Source: Terriglobia bacterium (GTDB taxonomy: Bacteria; Acidobacteriota; Terriglobia; Bryobacterales; Bryobacteraceae). Taken from it: a DNA stretch of 64,000 nucleotides. Made by a program: the position numbers and the translations under genes. Positions 60,452 through 64,000 of the stretch are shown one piece after another. The notes beneath the pieces were generated by a model. It was not told the DNA's origin. It was given only the letters and a program-made list of their open reading frames with translations, and made no database searches. Within the stretch, counting starts at the first letter, position 1. Every line of letters starts with the position of its first letter. The DNA is taken from assembly GCA_020073305.1 (NCBI GenBank), contig JAIQFK010000002.1, positions 186,001-250,000 on the forward strand. The letters run 5' to 3'.

Positions 60452-62877
60452 CGATGCGGGCAACCAGCGCGGGGGTTCTGGAGTTCGAGGCGCTCCGCGA
60501 GCTGCTGGCTCGCTATATTGCCAGCCCGCTGGGCCGCGCGGAGCTGGACAAGATGCAGCCGCACGCGGATCGCGAGCGGCTTGAGGAAGAGCTGGCCGAG
60601 GCCGAGGAAGCCACTGAATACCGGCGCGCGGCGTCCCGGCCCCAACCTGCCGGGCGTGGCGCCGCCATCCGCATCAATTTCAGTTCCATCCCCGATCTGA
60701 CCGACGCCGTTCACAAGCTGCGCATCGAAGGCGCGGTGCTCGATCCCAAGGAGATTGCGGATGTGCTGGGGTTTCTGGATCGGGCAGCGGATGCCCGTTC
60801 GATCCTCCAGAGCGTGGCCGAGCGGTTCCCGCGGCTGGGCAAGCGCGCGCAAGCCATCGGCGAATTCCGGGCCTTGTTGAATGACCTCACCGGGAAAATC
60901 GCCCCGGATGGGACGGTTCCCGATCACGCCAGCGTGGCATTGGGCCGCCTGCGCCGTGACATCGAAAAACAGAAAAATGCCATCCAGGAATCCCTGGAGC
61001 GCTTTCTGCGAGCGCACCGTGAAGAAGGCGTGCTGCAGGAGGAGTTTGTCACCATCCGCAATGAACGCTTCGTGGTTCCCTTGATTGCGGGCCAGCGGCG
61101 CAAGATCGATGGCGTCATTCACGGCGCCAGCTCGAGCGGCCACACGCTTTTCGTCGAACCGCTCGAAACCATCGACCTCAACAATGAGCTGGTGCGGCTA
61201 TCTGAAGAGGAGCTGCGCGAGGTGCATCGCATCCTGCGCGAACTCACCGAGCGCCTTCGCGGCTACGCCGATTCGATCCTGAGCACGCTGTTCACTATGG
61301 GCGAGCTGGAGTGGATCTTCGCCAAAGCGAAATTTGCCGTTGAATTCGATTGTGTGCGGCCCCGATTCTCGCCGGAGAATGCGCGGCGGCTGCTGCTCAA
61401 GGATGCGCGGCACCCGCTGCTTGAAGACGTCCTGCGGCGGCAGCAGAAACGAGTCGTGCCCATCAGCCTCGAGCTCGACGCCGCGTGCCACACCCTATTG
61501 ATCAGCGGTCCAAACACCGGCGGAAAAACGGTCGCGCTGAAGACCATCGGCCTCTTGGCGCTTATGGCACAGGCCGGCCTTCCGGTTCCGTCCAGTGAAG
61601 CCGAATTTCCGATCTGCGAGCAAGTGCTCGCCGACATCGGCGACTATCAGTCCATCGAACAGAACCTGAGCACGTTTTCCGCGCACATCTCGCACATCCG
61701 GGAAATGATTCTCGACGTGACGCCGGACACGTTGGTGCTGCTGGATGAAATCGGCTCGGCTACCGATCCCGAGGAAGGCGGCGCGCTGGGTGTGGCGGTG
61801 GTGGATCATTTCCAGGCCTCCGGCGCGTTCACGCTCGCTTCCACGCATTTGGTGGCGCTGAAGATTTACGGGGCCAACACGGATGGCGTGCTCAATGCGT
61901 CCATGGGGTTCGATGAAGCCACGCTCGCGCCTACTTACAAGCTGGTGGTGGGACTGCCGGGCAAGTCAGCCGGATTGGATATCGCCGCGCGGCTGGGCAT
62001 GCCGGAATCGATCATGCGGCGCGCGCGCGAATCGATGAGCGATCGCGAGCGCGACATCGCGAGATTCTTGAGCGAACTGCATCGCAGAAGTGAAGAGGCG
62101 GCCGCGCGCGAGCGCCGGTTGGACGAGATGCAGGCCGCGCTCGCCACGCGTGAGAAGGAATTGGCGCACGAGTGGGAAAAGCGAGAGTCGGCCAAGCTGA
62201 AAGAGTTGGAGCGGCGCTGTGAGCTGGTGATCGCGAACTTCGAATCGCAGGCGCGCGACACCATCGACCGCATCGCGCAGTCGGGGGAGCGCAAGAAGGC
62301 CGTCGAACTGGGGCAGCGTAGCATCGCCAAGGCCAAACGCGAGCTGCGTGAAGAGTTCGAGACCACGGTGCTGGCCACGCACGACGACGCGCGCCAGGGC
62401 GAGCTGGGCCGGCGGCCCAAAATCGAAGAAGGCGTGCGCGTGCGTCTCAAGGGCATCCGCGATCTGGCCCGCGTGCGGCGCGTCATGGGCGAGGACCGCA
62501 TTGAGGTGGAAGCCGGATTCATGAAGTTGCAGGTGCCGGTGGATGATGTGATCGAGGTGCTGCCGGAAACCGATGCCGGCGTCAAACTACCCAAAAATGT
62601 GAGCTTCCGTCCGGCGCCGCAGCTCAATCCCATGGCGCAGGAAATCAACGTGATTGGCGAGCATGCGGATGAGGCGTGCGACCGCGTGGAAAAGTTTCTG
62701 GATAGCGCCGTGATGGCCACCGCCAGCCGCGTGCGGATCGTGCACGGCCACGGCATGGGCATTCTGCGGAAAGCCATCTCGAAGTTGCTGGCCGAAAGCC
62801 CGCACGTCGAGAAGTACTATCAGGCACCGCAAAGCGAAGGCGGCGCCGGCGCGACGATTGTTGAGCTAAAGAGCTGA
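60448..62877 (+). CDS. mutS2: MutS2-type DNA/ribosome-rescue ATPase with an altered Smr domain
   Basis: From ATG 60448 the product has 809 residues. The ABC-type ATPase has Walker A GPNTGGKT (354-361) and LVLLDEIGSATDPEEGGALGVAVVDHF, followed by a long coiled region and a C-terminal Smr domain. In Smr the usual LDLRG/DLHG start is INVIG (MAQEINVIGEHADEACDRVEKFLDSAV), whereas the HGHGMGILRKAISKLL end is normal, so nuclease function is doubtful. MutS2 acts on recombination intermediates or collided ribosomes. The gene overlaps the NUDIX stop. Confidence 0.94.
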   Translation: MTMRATSAGVLEFEALRELLARYIASPLGRAELDKMQPHADRERLEEELAEAEEATEYRRAASRPQPAGRGAAIRINFSSIPDLTDAVHKLRIEGAVLDPKEIADVLGFLDRAADARSILQSVAERFPRLGKRAQAIGEFRALLNDLTGKIAPDGTVPDHASVALGRLRRDIEKQKNAIQESLERFLRAHREEGVLQEEFVTIRNERFVVPLIAGQRRKIDGVIHGASSSGHTLFVEPLETIDLNNELVRLSEEELREVHRILRELTERLRGYADSILSTLFTMGELEWIFAKAKFAVEFDCVRPRFSPENARRLLLKDARHPLLEDVLRRQQKRVVPISLELDAACHTLLISGPNTGGKTVALKTIGLLALMAQAGLPVPSSEAEFPICEQVLADIGDYQSIEQNLSTFSAHISHIREMILDVTPDTLVLLDEIGSATDPEEGGALGVAVVDHFQASGAFTLASTHLVALKIYGANTDGVLNASMGFDEATLAPTYKLVVGLPGKSAGLDIAARLGMPESIMRRARESMSDRERDIARFLSELHRRSEEAAARERRLDEMQAALATREKELAHEWEKRESAKLKELERRCELVIANFESQARDTIDRIAQSGERKKAVELGQRSIAKAKRELREEFETTVLATHDDARQGELGRRPKIEEGVRVRLKGIRDLARVRRVMGEDRIEVEAGFMKLQVPVDDVIEVLPETDAGVKLPKNVSFRPAPQLNPMAQEINVIGEHADEACDRVEKFLDSAVMATASRVRIVHGHGMGILRKAISKLLAESPHVEKYYQAPQSEGGAGATIVELKS

Positions 62878-62898
62878 TTTTCGTGAGCCCGGTGGCGA

Positions 62899-62927
62899 TT
62901 GGCAATCTTTGCTATCCATGATACGAT
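62899..62927 (+). promoter_or_regulatory. Promoter of the parDE pair
   Basis: TTGGCA (62899-62904) and TACGAT (62922-62927) are 17 bases apart and match the sigma-70 consensus at five and four of six positions. Transcription near 62934 gives a 7-nt leader before the ATG at 62941. Confidence 0.45.
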
Positions 62928-62940
62928 GGGCCTGGATGCC

Positions 62941-63198
62941 ATGCCAACCCGCAATGTCAATTTGACCGACAAACTCGACCGCTTCGTGCTGAAAAAGGTC
63001 GCAAGCGGCCTTTACGAAAATGCCAGCGAGGTTGTACGCGCAGCGCTGCGGACATTGGAACGTGAGGAACAGGAGCAGGCGGCGAAGCTTGCCGCGCTGC
63101 GGACGGCGATCGACGACGGCGACGCCAGCGGCATCGCCAAGGGCAGGGCTTTTGAGCGTGTCCGGAAAACGCTCCATCTTCCCGCGACGCGGCGCTAG
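62941..63198 (+). CDS. parD: ParD-type antitoxin
   Basis: The 85-residue product from ATG 62941 (two earlier in-frame starts add nothing recognisable) reads MPTRNVNLTDKLDRFVLKKVASGLYENASEVVRAALRTLERE, the ribbon-helix-helix DNA-binding start of ParD antitoxins, then a toxin-binding tail (AKLAALRTAIDDGDASGIAKGRAF). It should bind the ParE toxin and repress its own promoter. It precedes parE by three bases. Confidence 0.93.
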   Translation: MPTRNVNLTDKLDRFVLKKVASGLYENASEVVRAALRTLEREEQEQAAKLAALRTAIDDGDASGIAKGRAFERVRKTLHLPATRR

Positions 63199-63201
63199 GC
63201 C

Positions 63202-63534
63202 GTGCCTTCGTTTCGTCTCTCGCGTCGCGCCGAAGTTGACCTGCTAGGCATCGGCGCTCATACCCTTCGTACCTGGGGCGAAGACCAGACAGTCCGCTAC
63301 CTTGACGATCTTGAGGCCTGTTGCCAGATGCTTGCCGATAATCCTGCGTCGGGCCGAAATTGCGATGATGTTCGCCCCGGCCTGCGTCGCGTGGAGCGCG
63401 GCCGGCATGTCATCTTTTACCGGGAGACGGCCGAGGGTATTCTGGTTTCCCGCATCCTCCACCAACGCATGCTGCCCGAAAAACACGCCATCGACGACGA
63501 TGACAATGGGCCACAGGAGAAGATCCGCTCCTAA
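63202..63534 (+). CDS. parE: ParE/RelE-superfamily toxin
   Basis: The 110-residue product (GTG start) reads FRLSRRAEVDLLGIGAHTLRTWGEDQTVRYLDDLEACCQMLADNPASGRNCDDVRPGLRRVERGRHVIFYRETAEGILVSRILHQRM, the ParE fold with the conserved 'G..C..lrpGlr' and 'h.ifyr' stretches. Such toxins usually inhibit DNA gyrase. It is coupled to parD. The stop overlaps that of the convergent peroxiredoxin gene. Confidence 0.93.
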   Translation: MPSFRLSRRAEVDLLGIGAHTLRTWGEDQTVRYLDDLEACCQMLADNPASGRNCDDVRPGLRRVERGRHVIFYRETAEGILVSRILHQRMLPEKHAIDDDDNGPQEKIRS

Positions 63535-63986
63535 TTCAGGACGGACAGCACTTCCGCGGCGTGCCCGGCGGCCTTGACGTTGGAGAAAATCTTCTCGATT
63601 TTTCCGTCCGCGCCGATCAGAAACGTGGAGCGCACGATGCCCATCACCTTTTTCCCGTACATATTCTTTTCCTTGAAGACGCCGTAGGTGTCGGCTACTT
63701 TTTTGTCGACGTCGCAAAGAAGGGTGAAGGGCAAATTGTGCTTGGCTTTGAATCGCGCCTGAGCGGACGGAGTGTCGGGTGAAATGCCAAGCACCACGAC
63801 GCCTTTCTTGCTGAACTGCTTGATCGCATCACGAAACTCGTGAGCTTCTGTGGTTCAGCCCGGGGTGTCGGCGCGCGGATAGAAATACAGCACCACCTTC
63901 TGGCCTTTTAGCTTCGAGAGCTGGAAGGGTTCGCCGGTGTCGGTCTGTAGCTTGATTTCAGGAGCTTTGTCGCCTTCTTTGAGCAT
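63531..63986 (-). CDS. bcp: Bcp/PrxQ-type peroxiredoxin with in-frame UGA (probable selenocysteine)
   Basis: Read through one TGA, the gene encodes 151 residues from ATG 63986: DKAPEIKLQTDTGEPFQL, VVLYFYPRADTPG-U-TTEAHEFRD, VLGISPDTPSAQARFKAKH and GVFKEKNMYGKKVMGIVRSTFLIGADGKIEKIF, a complete Bcp. The TGA (63855-63857) occupies residue 44, the peroxidatic Cys position (C45 in E. coli Bcp, TPGCT). The frame and conservation continue on both sides. There is no resolving Cys at +5 (His49 instead); Cys91 in LLCD is the only cysteine. A conventional gene finder would report only the downstream 88 residues. A bacterial SECIS-like hairpin follows the UGA. A nonsense mutation is the alternative, but I rate selenocysteine higher. 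The enzyme reduces peroxides. Confidence 0.85.
63826..63845 (-). promoter_or_regulatory. SECIS-like hairpin in bcp
   Basis: Seventeen bases after the UGA the message forms UCACGA-GUU-UCGUGA, six perfect pairs with a three-base loop that begins with G; two more G-C pairs (one bulged U) extend the stem. Position and G-first loop fit the bacterial SECIS model, in which the element lies inside the reading frame just after the UGA and is bound by SelB. Confidence 0.7.
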
Positions 63987-64000
63987 GGAGCTTAGATTCT

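Noticed and set aside
63531-63797. Reading the peroxiredoxin as an 88-residue truncated gene or a pseudogene.
   Set aside because: The upstream 63 codons are fully Bcp-like in the same frame up to one UGA at the catalytic position, with a SECIS-like hairpin after it; a random nonsense mutation would not be expected exactly there.
1-64000. rRNA, tRNA, CRISPR arrays, integrases or transposases.
   Set aside because: None seen on either strand by reading; a dedicated tRNA and Rfam scan would be the decisive check.

Overview
The window looks like chromosome from an Acidobacteriota bacterium of the Solibacter/Bryobacter type (inference; no rRNA gene is present to confirm it). Supporting clues are uniformly high GC, three tandem MacB-like 'ADOP' permeases behind a PadR repressor, secreted acidobacterial-type families (an 'NLPNFLCEQ' protein at 649-1476, Tat-type hydrolases) and many leader-poor genes with TATAAT-like boxes close to the start codon. 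Gene density is very high. No rRNA, tRNA, CRISPR array or transposase was seen.

Layout. 1-12.2 kb: housekeeping and accessory genes (partial secreted protein, Tat-exported PHP-like hydrolase, VOC protein, YfcE-type phosphoesterase, acetyl-CoA synthetase, HDOD protein, cupin-like protein, ErpA, an ECF sigma/anti-sigma/Spy-like operon, an MIO aromatic ammonia-lyase, an HXXEE-like membrane protein). 12.2-20.8 kb: padR followed by three ADOP permeases. 20.8-23.4 kb: a tight five-gene minus-strand cassette with a phage-structural look. 23.5-24.3 kb: ZIP metal transporter.

24.3-54.9 kb: two divergent arms of a flagellar supercluster. The minus arm reads fliK-flgD-flgE-fliN-fliOPQR-flhB-flhA-flhF-fliA-fliY-like-(TM/HTH)-flgM-flgN-flgK-flgL-fliM. 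The plus arms are flgF-flgG-flgA-flgH-flgI-flgJ and flgB-flgC-fliE-fliF-fliG-fliH-fliI-fliJ-cheY-cheX, with minus-strand fliS, flaG and an SLT-fold gene between them. Together they encode switch, export gate, rod, hook, P/L rings and filament chaperones; flagellin, cap, stator and flhG are elsewhere. Strong sigma-28 promoter matches precede flgM and flaG-fliS, and GG-N10-GC sigma-54-like sites precede fliK, flgF and flgB, suggesting a two-tier hierarchy with fliA itself in the cluster.

55-62.9 kb: phoH-ybeY-corC-era-BON protein, SMP-30 lactonase-like protein, NUDIX hydrolase and mutS2, mostly overlapping or nearly so. 62.9-63.5 kb: a parDE-type toxin-antitoxin pair.

The most striking item is at the right edge: the Bcp/PrxQ peroxiredoxin gene (minus strand, 63531-63986) has an in-frame UGA exactly where the peroxidatic cysteine belongs (TPG-U-TTEA), followed at 17 nt by a hairpin with a G-first apical loop, as expected for a bacterial SECIS. 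It is therefore best read as a selenoprotein peroxiredoxin. Other oddities are an SLT-fold protein whose catalytic Glu is Lys, an FlgH without a lipobox cysteine, an ammonia-lyase with the His-Leu selectivity pair of tyrosine enzymes, and a 249-nt metallo-beta-lactamase-fold gene fragment bracketed by 41-bp imperfect direct repeats.
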